From contig NZ_QGTG01000003.1 in the NCBI RefSeq assembly GCF_003182155.1, positions 558,001-622,000 on the forward strand: a DNA stretch of 64,000 nucleotides. Direction: 5' to 3'. The stretch's first letter is position 1. Each line of letters begins with the position of its first letter. The stretch is from Chitinophaga sp. S165. GTDB taxonomy: Bacteria > Bacteroidota > Bacteroidia > Chitinophagales > Chitinophagaceae. The translations under genes and the position numbers were made by a program. Of this stretch, positions 44,001 through 52,776 are shown piece after piece. The notes under the pieces were generated by a model that was not told the DNA's origin, did no database searches, and was given only the letters and a program-made list of their open reading frames with translations.

Positions 44001-44224
44001 ACACAATACAGAATGCATCTTTCCTGCGTTTGTCAGCATTGACGCTGTCTTACAATCTACCGGGAAAACTTCTGGAATCATGGAAGTTGAATAACCTGCG
44101 TCTGTACGCAACCGGCTCTAATCTGTTCTGTGTTACCAAGTACAAAGGAATGGATCCGGAAACCGGCGACTACGGTTATCCTCCGATAAAAATGTATGTT
44201 TTTGGATTGAATGTAGGTTTCTAA
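41081..44224 (+). CDS. SusC-type TonB-dependent outer-membrane transporter (no STN domain)
   Basis: The protein has 1047 residues. The signal peptide (core LWLFMAIIAMLTGAIPVFAQ) follows a 13-residue extension; ATG 41093 is an alternative start. Then come a CarboxypepD_reg-like domain (about 35-115, ISGKVTDTKGEPLPGVSVKLAGT), the VDEVVVVGAS segment, a plug (about 125-245, with PIYVVDGVIM and ASATALYGSRGANGVVVITTKKG) and a 22-strand barrel ending ...FGLNVGF. Unlike the SusC at 21914 it lacks an STN domain, so it is not FecR-coupled; control is more likely by the GntR-type regulator at 50121. It works with the SusD encoded 20 nt downstream. Substrate is inferred as alpha-galactoside from locus enzymes. 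Confidence 0.95.
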   Translation: MLHVMHVRNASKRLWLFMAIIAMLTGAIPVFAQGGKISGKVTDTKGEPLPGVSVKLAGTKTGTVTGIDGAFALNAESGKGTLEFSFLGFEPQTVPFNNLNALSIKMQQATAVVDEVVVVGASMKKSDLTGAVTTVDSKKLLERPVTNINQALQGNAPGVFVSNATRPSDDATIRIRGANTINAGASPIYVVDGVIMENNQGGFNSVNVNDVASIQVLKDASATALYGSRGANGVVVITTKKGQRRGGDGLVTYDSWIGSSEFTRIPKTLNAVQLGDLRIDAYANGYIHDNPNANREDYIKNVLLVPPTAFTAQELETYNAKQSYNWLDQVSRTGVQQNHAVSFSGGTDRGVFYLSLGYAGNKGVIENTKQNKYTGRFNAEYNVKKWLKVGTNTGFTRTNDDIPSDDVYNKALNANPLLNYAPYRDPATRYTYDYLTLYYRAHGEQNNNDYNPFNSLFVQRDRSRNRVTSSNYIDINPIKGLNFRSSYSLDYGAQEWFEFTPHNIQEAIRHNSGDARAKHERWADTYWQWDNTLTYNTMFGNDHKLTALVGTSSSKRTSNYTKAQGDRFASDDLSYYDLGGAAALEKGVLGSDFYAYSLASVLGRVNYSYKDKYHLTATARYDGSSRFAEGNRWGIFPSVSAAWDINREDFLKDVTFIDQLKLRVGYGVVGNQDILNYAFQTLYGSKIDNGNALISNDGRRGNPNITWEKQKQSNIGINAGLFKSRLIVTADFFDINNDNLLLDRNLATTSGFKKQWENIGSVNNKGMEFSVSGDVIQKKDFNWNVSANISFDKNKVTKLNGDATEIYNVDQNVIQREGNVFLGQSLHGIYTLVSGGIAQESNRKDWEDLDFNGKTVSPGDLFAKDISGPDGKPDGIVNTQYDRTVVAKSDPKFYGGFGTNINYKAFALNANFTYSYGAKKISSYYEGLINSVGESMATEDLLNRWTPQHTNTDIPRVIANTGNYNRFSPSETSYTIQNASFLRLSALTLSYNLPGKLLESWKLNNLRLYATGSNLFCVTKYKGMDPETGDYGYPPIKMYVFGLNVGF

Positions 44225-44244
44225 ACTTCAACTGCTAGATTATT

Positions 44245-45810
44245 ATGAAACGTAATATAACAACATTGGCACTGGCAGCGGGATTCATCATGTTCTCCGC
44301 TTCCTGTAACAAATTTCTCGACGAAAAGAGTTTAACCAGGCTTGATCAAAATCAGGTATACGCTGATGTGAATCTTGTGGAGACCAGTCTTAAGGGGGCT
44401 TACGCTAACTGGAAAGGTTTCCGTACAGATGAACAGGGACTCATCATGATGATGGGAACGGATGAAATACAACAGGGAGCTTTTCAGATGAAGAGCGATC
44501 GGAGTAAAGGTGGTATTGACCGCTTTGACGCTAACCTGAATTCGAACCTCACCCATCTTACTAACCAGTGGGATATCCGCTGGCCGGTGATAAATGAAGT
44601 TGCCAGAATTGTTGCGGGACTTAGCTCAACAGAAGTAACGCCGGGTTCCCGCGAGGCTAAATTACTGGGTGAGGCTTCTTTTATACGTGGCTTCCTGGAT
44701 TTCGAGATGGCGATGTACTGGGGTGAAATTCCCATCGCAGATGTGGCCCGTTCAGGTGAATTAGGTGGCCGCCGCCAGCCGCTGAAAGATGTTTGGACTT
44801 TTATTATTGCAGACCTTCAACGTGCTGCTGATAATTGTCCTGATAAGAATGATGTCGGACGTGCTACTTCCGGCGCCGCATGGGCAATGCTGGGTAAGGC
44901 TTATATGTCTGCGCCTGAAACTACTGGCCTGCGTGACTTTGCAAAAGCTGCTGCATGCTTTGAGAAAATGATGAGTGCGTATTCCCTGGTACCTTACAAG
45001 GACCTGTGGGATTACACGAAACCAAATACTGCTGAAGCTATCCTGGAATTCCAGTTTAGCCCTGTCTATCCCAACAATAATAAAATACAGTTCCAGATAG
45101 GTTCCCGTGCAGTACAGAACTTCTTTGGTGATGGTTGTTTTTATTCCGGTTATGATAAGATCGTACCTACCAAGTATGCTTACTCCACAGTTGCAGATGG
45201 TGGTATATGGGAAGATGGCGACGTGCGTAAGGAAGAAAGTATCCGCTATGATTTCACTTACTATGGTGTAACGCCTACCCTGGACCCCGTTAAATGGGAA
45301 GACCTGGGCGCTGATCATGATGAGCTGAAACCACACGTAAAGAAGTATGAGGACTTCCGTACAGACAAGCATACAGATAATAAGTATGACAATATGTGGT
45401 ATTCCGGTAAAAATATTCCGGTGCTGCGTCTGGGAGATATCAAACTTTGCTATGCGGAGTGTTTAAATGAATTGGGTCGTGGAGGTGAAGCAGTAGACGT
45501 GGTAAATGAAGTACGTACACGTGCGTGGAATAATAATCTGCCAGCCGATAAAAAATGGCAGGCAATGTCCCAGGACGCTTTCCGTACAGCTATTATGGAC
45601 GAGCGTATCAGGGAACTCTTTGCTGAAAACTGGCGCCGTATTGACCTGATCCGTACCGGTAAGTTCGTAGAGCTGGTAAAAGCCCGTAACGAATGGACAA
45701 AACGGTCAGGAACGATACAGCCCTATCATACTTTATTTCCTATTCCAGACACGGAAATCAAGTTGAACGATGATATTGCGCCTTCGGATCAGAATCCGGG
45801 CTATAATTAA
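44245..45810 (+). CDS. SusD/RagB family glycan-binding lipoprotein
   Basis: The protein has 521 residues. The signal MKRNITTLALAAGFIMFSASC has its lipobox Cys at 21. Hallmarks are CNKFLDEKSLTRLDQ at the N-terminus, LLGEASFIRGFLDFEMAMYWGEIPI in the helical part, GAAWAMLGKAYM, and the C-terminal DERIRELFAENWRRIDLIRTGKFVEL plus FPIPDTEIKLN. It is surface-exposed and caps the SusC barrel for oligosaccharide import. A hairpin follows before the first glycosidase gene, as in the other SusCD locus. Confidence 0.95.
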   Translation: MKRNITTLALAAGFIMFSASCNKFLDEKSLTRLDQNQVYADVNLVETSLKGAYANWKGFRTDEQGLIMMMGTDEIQQGAFQMKSDRSKGGIDRFDANLNSNLTHLTNQWDIRWPVINEVARIVAGLSSTEVTPGSREAKLLGEASFIRGFLDFEMAMYWGEIPIADVARSGELGGRRQPLKDVWTFIIADLQRAADNCPDKNDVGRATSGAAWAMLGKAYMSAPETTGLRDFAKAAACFEKMMSAYSLVPYKDLWDYTKPNTAEAILEFQFSPVYPNNNKIQFQIGSRAVQNFFGDGCFYSGYDKIVPTKYAYSTVADGGIWEDGDVRKEESIRYDFTYYGVTPTLDPVKWEDLGADHDELKPHVKKYEDFRTDKHTDNKYDNMWYSGKNIPVLRLGDIKLCYAECLNELGRGGEAVDVVNEVRTRAWNNNLPADKKWQAMSQDAFRTAIMDERIRELFAENWRRIDLIRTGKFVELVKARNEWTKRSGTIQPYHTLFPIPDTEIKLNDDIAPSDQNPGYN

Positions 45811-45828
45811 TAGTCACCTTTAAAAGAG

Positions 45829-45864
45829 GCAGGTCCGCTGAATACAGGCAGTGGACCTGCTTTT
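45829..45864 (+). terminator. Hairpin (partial terminator) between susD and the first glycosidase gene
   Basis: GCAGGTCCGCTG (45829-45840) pairs with CAGTGGACCTGC (45849-45860), including one G-T pair and an eight-nt loop, then TTTT. It ends 10 nt before the next start. Since genes continue in the same direction it probably acts as a partial terminator or an mRNA-stabilising stem. Confidence 0.7.
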
Positions 45865-45874
45865 ATCATTTATT

Positions 45875-47875
45875 ATGAGGAAGATATTTCGACTCGCCCC
45901 GCACATGCTCTTAGCGGTGGCCACACTTTTATGGATGCGCGTAGCTCATGCTGCTACGCCTAACGACTGGAAAATTGTATACGACAAGACGAGTAAAACT
46001 TTACGTCTTACAAGGCCCGCAGGGAATGTGAACGTTCAGCTGTATGCTTCCTACAAGTGGAATGGCCGGCTGATCACCACAAAAGATTATGACCGTGGTG
46101 TGCTGACAGTAAAATCGGTGAACGATGCATTTGGAAAAGGCTCGCTGCTGCAGGTAACTTATCGCGATGGTAAACTACCTACACTGGTGCAGTCTTTCTA
46201 CCAGTACACCGGCAAAGACTATCTGCTCACAGATTTTACGCTGGAAGCAGCTTCCGGCAATGTTGCATCTAACTATATGGCGCCCGTGAATCTCAATGAT
46301 ATGACACAGGTGCTTGGTAAGGGCAATAACCGGGCTTTGTTTGTACCATTTGACAATGACAAATGGATCCGTTTCCAGTCTCACCCACTGGATTTCACGA
46401 CACTTACCAGTTATGAAACAACAGCGGTTTTCGATGGTGATACCCGCAAAGGCCTGGTGGTAGGATCGGTAGAGCATGACTTCTGGAAGTCGGCTGTGAT
46501 CATGAATAAGGCAGAAAATGGCAATGGATATACGTTGACATGTTATGGTGGCGCTGCAGATTCCACTACCCGTGATCTCCTGCCACATGGCGCGAAGGAA
46601 GGGCATGTTATCAAATCGCCTAAAGTAATGTTAGGGGTATTCAACGACTGGAGGACTGGGATGGATGCTTATGGCGCGGCGAATGCGACGATAGCTCCTC
46701 CGAAAGCATGGAACAAGGCAATGCCTGTAGGATGGAACAGCTGGGGTGTATTACAGTTCAAGATCAGCTATGAGAAGGCGTTGGAAGTATCCGATTTCTT
46801 CCACGAAAATCTGCAGCCGAACCATTTTGTAAATAAGGATGGAGAAGTGGTGATCGGCCTGGATTCTGGCTGGGACCGTTTTACAGAAGAACAGCTAAAA
46901 GATTTTGTAAAGCATTGTAAAGAGAATGGTCAGATGGCAGGTATTTACTGGACGCCTTTTACCGATTGGGGTAAAAATCCGGACAGGAATATCAAAGAAG
47001 CACCGGAGTATAAGTTTAAGGATGTTTATTTGTATGCAAATGGGCAGCCGCAGGACCTGGACGGAGCATACGCTATAGATCCGACCCATCCGGCTATTGA
47101 GCAGCGCATGCAGAAAGTGGCAGATCTTTTTCACCGTTGTGGTTTTCAATATGTTAAGGTTGATTTCATGGCACATGGCGCTATTAATGCCGACAAATGG
47201 TACGATCCTAAAGTGAAATCCGGTATCGCTGCTTATAATTATGGCATGCAGTTACTTGACAAATACTTCGGGGATATGTATATTAACCTTTCGATTGCTC
47301 CAATTTTCCCTGCTCAATACGCCCAATCACGTCGTATAGCCTGCGACGCCTGGAATAAGATCAAGGATACGGAATATACGCTGAACGCAGTTTCCTATGG
47401 CTGGTGGATCAACAAGATCTACAGGTTCAATGATGCCGACCACGTAGTACTACAGGAAGCAACAGAAGGAGAGAACAGGGCCCGTGTCACATCAGCGGTT
47501 ATTACAGGCTTGTTCATTGCCGGTGATGATTTCAGTAAAGGAGGAAGTGAAGAGGGCAAAACCAGGGCAAGGAAATTTTTAACAAATGCAGAAGTAAATG
47601 CAGCTGCTATGGGACATAGTTTCCGTCCTGTAGAAGGAACGGGTACGCGTTCTGAAGATCAGTTCGTGTTTACAGATGAACAGGGTAATACTTACTATGC
47701 CGCTTTTAATTATGGAGACAAAATCCGTAGCATACAGCTGCAATATGAAAGGTTAGGACTTGATCCGAAGAAGCATTATAGCGTACGTGACCTCTGGTCG
47801 CATACCGATATCGACGCGGGTAAGACCATCGACATTCAGCCTAAAGATGTTCTTTTTTTGAAAATCAATAAATAA
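45875..47875 (+). CDS. Clan GH-D (GH27/GH36-like) alpha-galactosidase-like glycosidase
   Basis: The protein has 666 residues. ATG 45875 is chosen over a GTG at 45851, which lies inside the hairpin; the signal peptide MRKIFRLAPHMLLAVATLLW...AHA starts there. An N-terminal beta-sandwich (about 30-270) precedes a (beta/alpha)8 barrel (about 275-560). It contains MPVGWNSWG, VVIGLDSGWDRFT, MAGIYWTPFTDWG and YVKV-D430-FMAHGAIN, where D430 is in the position of the catalytic nucleophile of clan GH-D. A C-terminal beta domain follows. The likely activity is retaining hydrolysis of alpha-galactosides, though alpha-N-acetylgalactosaminidase or isomaltodextranase-like activity cannot be excluded. A GH36 enzyme is encoded 22 nt downstream. 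Confidence 0.85.
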   Translation: MRKIFRLAPHMLLAVATLLWMRVAHAATPNDWKIVYDKTSKTLRLTRPAGNVNVQLYASYKWNGRLITTKDYDRGVLTVKSVNDAFGKGSLLQVTYRDGKLPTLVQSFYQYTGKDYLLTDFTLEAASGNVASNYMAPVNLNDMTQVLGKGNNRALFVPFDNDKWIRFQSHPLDFTTLTSYETTAVFDGDTRKGLVVGSVEHDFWKSAVIMNKAENGNGYTLTCYGGAADSTTRDLLPHGAKEGHVIKSPKVMLGVFNDWRTGMDAYGAANATIAPPKAWNKAMPVGWNSWGVLQFKISYEKALEVSDFFHENLQPNHFVNKDGEVVIGLDSGWDRFTEEQLKDFVKHCKENGQMAGIYWTPFTDWGKNPDRNIKEAPEYKFKDVYLYANGQPQDLDGAYAIDPTHPAIEQRMQKVADLFHRCGFQYVKVDFMAHGAINADKWYDPKVKSGIAAYNYGMQLLDKYFGDMYINLSIAPIFPAQYAQSRRIACDAWNKIKDTEYTLNAVSYGWWINKIYRFNDADHVVLQEATEGENRARVTSAVITGLFIAGDDFSKGGSEEGKTRARKFLTNAEVNAAAMGHSFRPVEGTGTRSEDQFVFTDEQGNTYYAAFNYGDKIRSIQLQYERLGLDPKKHYSVRDLWSHTDIDAGKTIDIQPKDVLFLKINK

Positions 47876-47897
47876 GCTCTACTAACAAATTGTATCC

Positions 47898-50081
47898 ATG
47901 AGGAAGAAGTTATTGCCCATTTTGCTTTTCCTGATTGTTGTTACCCATACAGCAGTTAAGTCGGAAACTATTCATATAGCGACCAATGAGACAGAACTTG
48001 TTTTACAGACGGCACAGAACGGACGGCTATTTCAACTTTATCTGGGACCACGTTTAGCTGCTGCGGATGATTATAATCATCTGACAGCAACTATGAAATC
48101 CAAAAGTGACGGACAGTCATGGGAGGCATACCCTGTATCCGGCACCGAAACTTATTTCGAACCAGCGTTCGGCTTGCGTCATAATGATGGCAATATGGCC
48201 ACCGTATTGACGTACGTATCGCATGATGTAAAGAAAGTATCAGACGACGTTACAGAAACTGTCATTACGTTGAAAGATGTTTTATACCCGGTACAGGTAA
48301 AACTGTACTACCGCACCTTTGCGAAAGACAACATTATTGAGTCCTGGTCAGAGATCAGCCACAATGAGAAGAAAGCAGTAAACATTAGCCATTATGCTTC
48401 TTCCATGTTGTACTGGAAGCGTGCGAAATATTTCCTGACTGAGTTCAGCGGAGACTGGGCGAAGGAAGTAAATATGAATACCCAGCAGTTGAACTTCGGT
48501 AAAAAGATGATCGACTCTAAACTGGGAGCCAGGGCAAGCCTGCACGTATCTCCTTTCTTCACGGTAGGACTGGGTGATGCTCCCCGTGAGAACGACGGAC
48601 AGGTATTGATGGGTACCCTGGGCTGGACAGGTAACTTCCGCTTTACATTTGAGGTAGATAACGAAAACAACCTGCGTGTTATTTCCGGTATCAATCCTGA
48701 AGCGGCTGACTACACACTGGAGCCTGGAAAGGTGTTTGCTACCCCTACTTTCATCTTCACGCTGAGCACCCAGGGAACGGGTAAAGGCAGCCGTGACCTG
48801 CACCGCTGGGCACGTAATTATCAGATTAAAGACGGGAAGGGCGATCGCCTCACCCTGCTCAATAACTGGGAGTCTACCGCGTTTGATTTCGATGAGAAAA
48901 AGCTGGAAGGCCTTATAGAAGAAACAAAATATCTGGGTACGGACATGTTCCTGCTGGACGATGGCTGGTTTGGTAACAAATATCCCCGTCATAGCGATAC
49001 GCAGGGCCTGGGCGACTGGCAACCTACTGCCAATAAACTGCCTAATGGCGTACCTGCGCTTGTTAAAGCAGCAACCCGTACCGGCGTGAAATTTGGCATA
49101 TGGATAGAACCTGAAATGGTGAGCGCGAAAAGTGAGCTCTTCGAGAAACATCCTGACTGGGTCATCATGTTACCTAACCGTGAACGTTACTATTTCCGTA
49201 ATCAGCTGGTGCTGGACCTGAGCAATCCTGCGGTGCAGGAGCACGTGTTCGGTGTAGTAGATCACCTGATGACAGAAAATCCTCAGTTGGCATACCTGAA
49301 ATGGGATTGTAACAGTCCGATCACGAACATCTATTCACCTTATCTGAAGGACAAGCAGAATAACCTGTATGTAGATTATGTACGTGGCCTGTACAAAGTA
49401 CTGGACCGTATCAAGGCAAAATATCCTAACCTGCCGATGATGCTTTGCTCAGGTGGCGGCGGACGTACCGACTATGAAGGGTTACGTTATTTCACCGAGT
49501 TCTGGCCGAGTGATAATACAGATCCTGTGGAGCGTTTATTCATTCAGTGGGGATATTCCCAGTTCTTTCCATCGAAGGCAATTTCTTGTCATGTAACAAG
49601 CTGGAATCATGATGCAAGTATTAAATTTAGGGTGGACGTAGCTATGCAGGGTAAGCTGGGCTTCGATATCAATGTGAAGGAGCTGCGAGAGGAAGAGCAA
49701 ACATTCTGTAAATCGGCTGTGGCTACGTATAATCGGTTAAAAAAGATTAATTTCAGCGGCGATCAATACAGGCTTGTTTCCCCTTATGATGGTAATCATA
49801 CAGCCGTAATGTATGTGGGTGAAGGACAAAAGAACGCAGTTCTGTATGCGTATGATGTATATCCCCGTTATGCTGAGAACCTGTTGCCAGTGCAATGCCA
49901 GGGCCTGAACCCGGCTAAAAAGTACCGTGTAACGGAAATCAACCTGATGCCAGGTAAAACACCGGCAGAAGCATTTAACGGTAAGGTATACTCAGGGGAA
50001 TACCTGATGAAGGTGGGCCTGGACGCGTTCACTACCAGTAAGCTTCACAGCCGTATGCTGGAGTTGGAAATGGTGGATTGA
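47898..50081 (+). CDS. GH36 alpha-galactosidase
   Basis: The protein has 727 residues with a signal peptide (MRKKLLPILLFLIVVTHTAVKS). The architecture is that of bacterial GH36: an N-terminal beta-supersandwich (about 25-320), a catalytic barrel (about 325-640) and a C-terminal beta-sheet. Signature motifs are LDDGWFG, GIWIEPEMV, LKW-D470-CN (nucleophile), CSGGGGRTDYEGL and WPS-D539-NTDPVERL (acid/base). It removes terminal alpha-1,6-galactose from melibiose, raffinose-family sugars or galactomannan fragments with retention. The signal peptide puts it in the periplasm. It is co-transcribed with the preceding clan GH-D gene, and the GntR-type regulator gene follows 39 nt later. Confidence 0.94.
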   Translation: MRKKLLPILLFLIVVTHTAVKSETIHIATNETELVLQTAQNGRLFQLYLGPRLAAADDYNHLTATMKSKSDGQSWEAYPVSGTETYFEPAFGLRHNDGNMATVLTYVSHDVKKVSDDVTETVITLKDVLYPVQVKLYYRTFAKDNIIESWSEISHNEKKAVNISHYASSMLYWKRAKYFLTEFSGDWAKEVNMNTQQLNFGKKMIDSKLGARASLHVSPFFTVGLGDAPRENDGQVLMGTLGWTGNFRFTFEVDNENNLRVISGINPEAADYTLEPGKVFATPTFIFTLSTQGTGKGSRDLHRWARNYQIKDGKGDRLTLLNNWESTAFDFDEKKLEGLIEETKYLGTDMFLLDDGWFGNKYPRHSDTQGLGDWQPTANKLPNGVPALVKAATRTGVKFGIWIEPEMVSAKSELFEKHPDWVIMLPNRERYYFRNQLVLDLSNPAVQEHVFGVVDHLMTENPQLAYLKWDCNSPITNIYSPYLKDKQNNLYVDYVRGLYKVLDRIKAKYPNLPMMLCSGGGGRTDYEGLRYFTEFWPSDNTDPVERLFIQWGYSQFFPSKAISCHVTSWNHDASIKFRVDVAMQGKLGFDINVKELREEEQTFCKSAVATYNRLKKINFSGDQYRLVSPYDGNHTAVMYVGEGQKNAVLYAYDVYPRYAENLLPVQCQGLNPAKKYRVTEINLMPGKTPAEAFNGKVYSGEYLMKVGLDAFTTSKLHSRMLELEMVD

Positions 50082-50107
50082 TAAGCGTGGTGAATAAAAA
50101 AGAATAA

Positions 50108-50119
50108 ACTACATGTAGT
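50108..50119. promoter_or_regulatory. 12-bp perfect palindrome just upstream of the GntR-type regulator
   Basis: ACTACATGTAGT ends one nt before the start codon at 50121. Dimeric GntR regulators bind such palindromes, so this may be an autoregulatory operator. I did not find a second copy upstream of susC at 41081. Confidence 0.35.
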
Positions 50120-50120
50120 A

Positions 50121-51140
50121 ATGAGTACAGTTTTCGGAAAGATCCAGGAGTTGGATGAAATACCTTCTTATTCAAAACATGAAAGGTTCGTGGAGGGTAT
50201 TATCAATGCCATTAACGAGAAGATCATCAGCATAGGAGATCCTTTGCCTTCTGTGAATGCGATGATCTCCGGCCTGGGATATGCCCGGGAAACTGTAGTC
50301 AAAGGTTACCGTGAACTGCAAAGCCGCGGTCTTATTGAATCGAAGAACCGTCTGGGTTACTTTGTTTCAGACGATAATACGCAGCAATCGCTCAAGGTAG
50401 CGTTGCTTATGTATACCATTGATACTTTCCAGGAACAGTTTTACCGCAGCTTCCGCAATGGACTGGGTGAGAATGTGCTCCTGGACGTATTCTTCCATCA
50501 CGGTAATATAGAGGTATTTGAAACCGTGTTTTCAATGGTGAAGAATCGCCACTATGGCATGTACGCTATTTCACCTATTCATCATCCGCGTACGAGGGAA
50601 CTGCTGAACACCATTCCCCGTCAGAAATTATTGATGTTTGACCGTTATGAACCGCTGGAAGGAGATTTTAATTATGTAGTGCAGGAATTTGAGAAGTCAT
50701 CGTATGCTATTTTTGAGCAACTGAAGGATGTGATCATGAGATTTGACAAGATGTTGTTCTTTCACAATCCTGACTCCCTGTTTCCGCCTGAAATAGTTCG
50801 TTCCTTCCAGCGGTTTATTCATGATAATAATATAGAAGGTAAAGTGCTGCGTGAGTACCAGCCCGGATCTGTAGAGAAGGGCGTCGTGTACTATATCAAT
50901 GATAACGCTGAGTTATGGAGTCTTTTAAGGGACTGTGCCGCAAAAAAGATAAAACCGGGTAAAGATATCGGTATCCTCTCCCATAACGACGAGCCGGTAA
51001 AAGAGCTCGTTGGAAACGGAATCACTACTTATTCCGTTAGTTTTAATGATATGGGTACACGGGCTGCCGAGGCAGTGCTGAGCCGGGAACCGGTACATGA
51101 AGTAATGCCCACGAAACTGATCAGACGTAACTCCCTTTGA
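50121..51140 (+). CDS. GntR-family regulator with LacI-type sugar-binding domain
   Basis: The protein has 339 residues. The N-terminal winged helix (about 20-85: KHERFVEGIINAINEKIISIGDPLPSVNAMISGLGYARETVVKGYRELQSRGLIESKNRLGYFV) is a GntR DNA-binding domain. Residues about 92-330 form a periplasmic-binding-protein-like effector domain (KVALLMYTIDTFQEQFYRSF...; KPGKDIGILSHNDEPVKELV...; GITTYSVSFNDMGTRAAEAVL). It would bind a sugar, presumably galactose or a galactoside, and control the SusCD/glycosidase operon upstream and the symporter gene 4 nt downstream. The operon context is strong; the effector identity is inferred. Confidence 0.88.
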   Translation: MSTVFGKIQELDEIPSYSKHERFVEGIINAINEKIISIGDPLPSVNAMISGLGYARETVVKGYRELQSRGLIESKNRLGYFVSDDNTQQSLKVALLMYTIDTFQEQFYRSFRNGLGENVLLDVFFHHGNIEVFETVFSMVKNRHYGMYAISPIHHPRTRELLNTIPRQKLLMFDRYEPLEGDFNYVVQEFEKSSYAIFEQLKDVIMRFDKMLFFHNPDSLFPPEIVRSFQRFIHDNNIEGKVLREYQPGSVEKGVVYYINDNAELWSLLRDCAAKKIKPGKDIGILSHNDEPVKELVGNGITTYSVSFNDMGTRAAEAVLSREPVHEVMPTKLIRRNSL

Positions 51141-51144
51141 TCTC

Positions 51145-52743
51145 ATGAATGTTGGCGCTTTACTGAGCTTTTTACTGGTCACCATACTGGTGGCCGTGAT
51201 CTCCTGGTATAAAACCAGGAATGAGAATCTGCAAACTGCGGCGGGCTTGTTCTTCGCTAACCGCAACCTGGGCTTCCTGGTAGTAGGAGGGGCCCTTTTC
51301 TTTACAAATATCAGTGCGGTACAGTTTATCGGTGAGAATGAGCTGGTATACACCAATAACATGAGTGTAATGGCCTGGGGCCTGTCATCCGTATTTGCGA
51401 TGTTGCTGGTGTCAGAGTTCATTATGCCGGTATATCTGCGCAGTGGTATTTCCACTACCCCCGATTTTCTCGAAGAACGTTATGATACAGGCACCAAACG
51501 TTTTGTTTCGGTGATCTTCCTTGTAAGTTATATTGTCAATATGCTGCCCTCTGTGTTGTACAGCGGGGCCGTTACATTTAATGGCTTGTTCCGCGTATCG
51601 GAAACGCTGCATATCGGTTACTGGCCAACTATCTGGCTGCTGGTCTGGATCATCGGGCTGGTAGGCAGTCTTTACACTATATTGGGTGGCTTAAAGGCAG
51701 TCGCTATTTCTGATACGGTACTTGGTGTAGGCATGTTTGCCGGTGGTATACTGTTACCTTACGCTGCGTTGAAATACCTCGGGCACGGTTCAGTGGGAAC
51801 GGGTATTGATATGTTGCTGGCAGCAAAAAGAGATCATTTTAATGCTATTGGGAAAGCGCACGATTCTGTGCCATTCGGTACCATCTTTACCGGTATGTTC
51901 CTGGTGAACCTTTACTACTGGGGTACGGAACAGTATATCGTACAGCAGGCGCTTGCCTCCCGCAGTCTGGCGGAAAGTCAGAAGGGCATCGCGGTAGCCT
52001 GTGCGGGTAAGATCATCTCGCCTTTGCTGCTGAATATTCCCGGATTGATCGCTGTGCAGTTGTATACGCATATGGACAATACGGCAGAGGTATTCCCTAA
52101 AATAGTCAGCGATGTCAGTTCTCCCGTACTTACTGGCTTCATCGCCGCTATTACGTTTGGAGCTGCGCTTACGACCTTTAATGCAGGGTTGAACAGCACA
52201 AGCACCCTCTTTGTGCTGAACCTCTACAGGCCATACAAAGCCTGGCGTCAGCAGGAGGTAGGCGAGCGGCAATTAATAAGTGTAAGCAAGCGGTTTGAAA
52301 TGCTGGTGTGTTTACTGGCAATGATCATTGCACCATTCATAGCCTTTGCGCAGCAGGGGCTGTATACATATATACAAAAGGTTAGCGGCCTGTTTAGCGT
52401 ACCCATTTTCACGATCCTGCTGGTTGGGCTGTTACATAAACGAATGCCCGCTATTGCAGCAAAAATAGGGCTGATATTCTTTATAACGACTTATGCGGTT
52501 TCACAGTTGCTGGTAGATACAGGTTTACATTTCCTGCACGTACTGGCTATCCTTTTTGTGCTGACCGTATTACTGATGCTTGTAGTAGGTGCGATGTACC
52601 CCCGCAAAGAGCCGTTCGTACAACAATGGAACAATGTTGTGGACCTACAGCCCTGGAAGAGGAGGCATCTGTATACGGTGTTATTGTTATTGGCGATGAT
52701 AGCGTTATTTGTGGTGTTCTCACCACTGGTATTAGCGGAGTAG
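51145..52743 (+). CDS. Sodium/solute symporter (SSS/SLC5 family), probable sugar transporter
   Basis: The protein has 532 residues with about 14 hydrophobic helices. SGLT-type features are the N-terminal GALFFTNISAVQFIGENELVY helix (broken TM1 region), GISTTPDFLEERYDTGTKRFVS, and ATFGAALTTFNAGLNSTSTLFVLNLYRPY near TM8-9, which holds the sodium-site serines and threonines. It uses the sodium gradient to bring a monosaccharide into the cytoplasm, and from context galactose is the best guess. It starts 4 nt after the regulator gene, so it belongs to the same operon and completes the path: SusCD, periplasmic galactosidases, inner-membrane uptake. Confidence 0.9.
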   Translation: MNVGALLSFLLVTILVAVISWYKTRNENLQTAAGLFFANRNLGFLVVGGALFFTNISAVQFIGENELVYTNNMSVMAWGLSSVFAMLLVSEFIMPVYLRSGISTTPDFLEERYDTGTKRFVSVIFLVSYIVNMLPSVLYSGAVTFNGLFRVSETLHIGYWPTIWLLVWIIGLVGSLYTILGGLKAVAISDTVLGVGMFAGGILLPYAALKYLGHGSVGTGIDMLLAAKRDHFNAIGKAHDSVPFGTIFTGMFLVNLYYWGTEQYIVQQALASRSLAESQKGIAVACAGKIISPLLLNIPGLIAVQLYTHMDNTAEVFPKIVSDVSSPVLTGFIAAITFGAALTTFNAGLNSTSTLFVLNLYRPYKAWRQQEVGERQLISVSKRFEMLVCLLAMIIAPFIAFAQQGLYTYIQKVSGLFSVPIFTILLVGLLHKRMPAIAAKIGLIFFITTYAVSQLLVDTGLHFLHVLAILFVLTVLLMLVVGAMYPRKEPFVQQWNNVVDLQPWKRRHLYTVLLLLAMIALFVVFSPLVLAE

Positions 52744-52776
52744 CAAGTATTGACATCACTTGTTATATTTGTCTTA

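Noticed and set aside
48348..49151. Long minus-strand reading frame opposite the GH36 gene
   Set aside because: It is antisense to a gene with clear catalytic motifs and shows no domain of its own.
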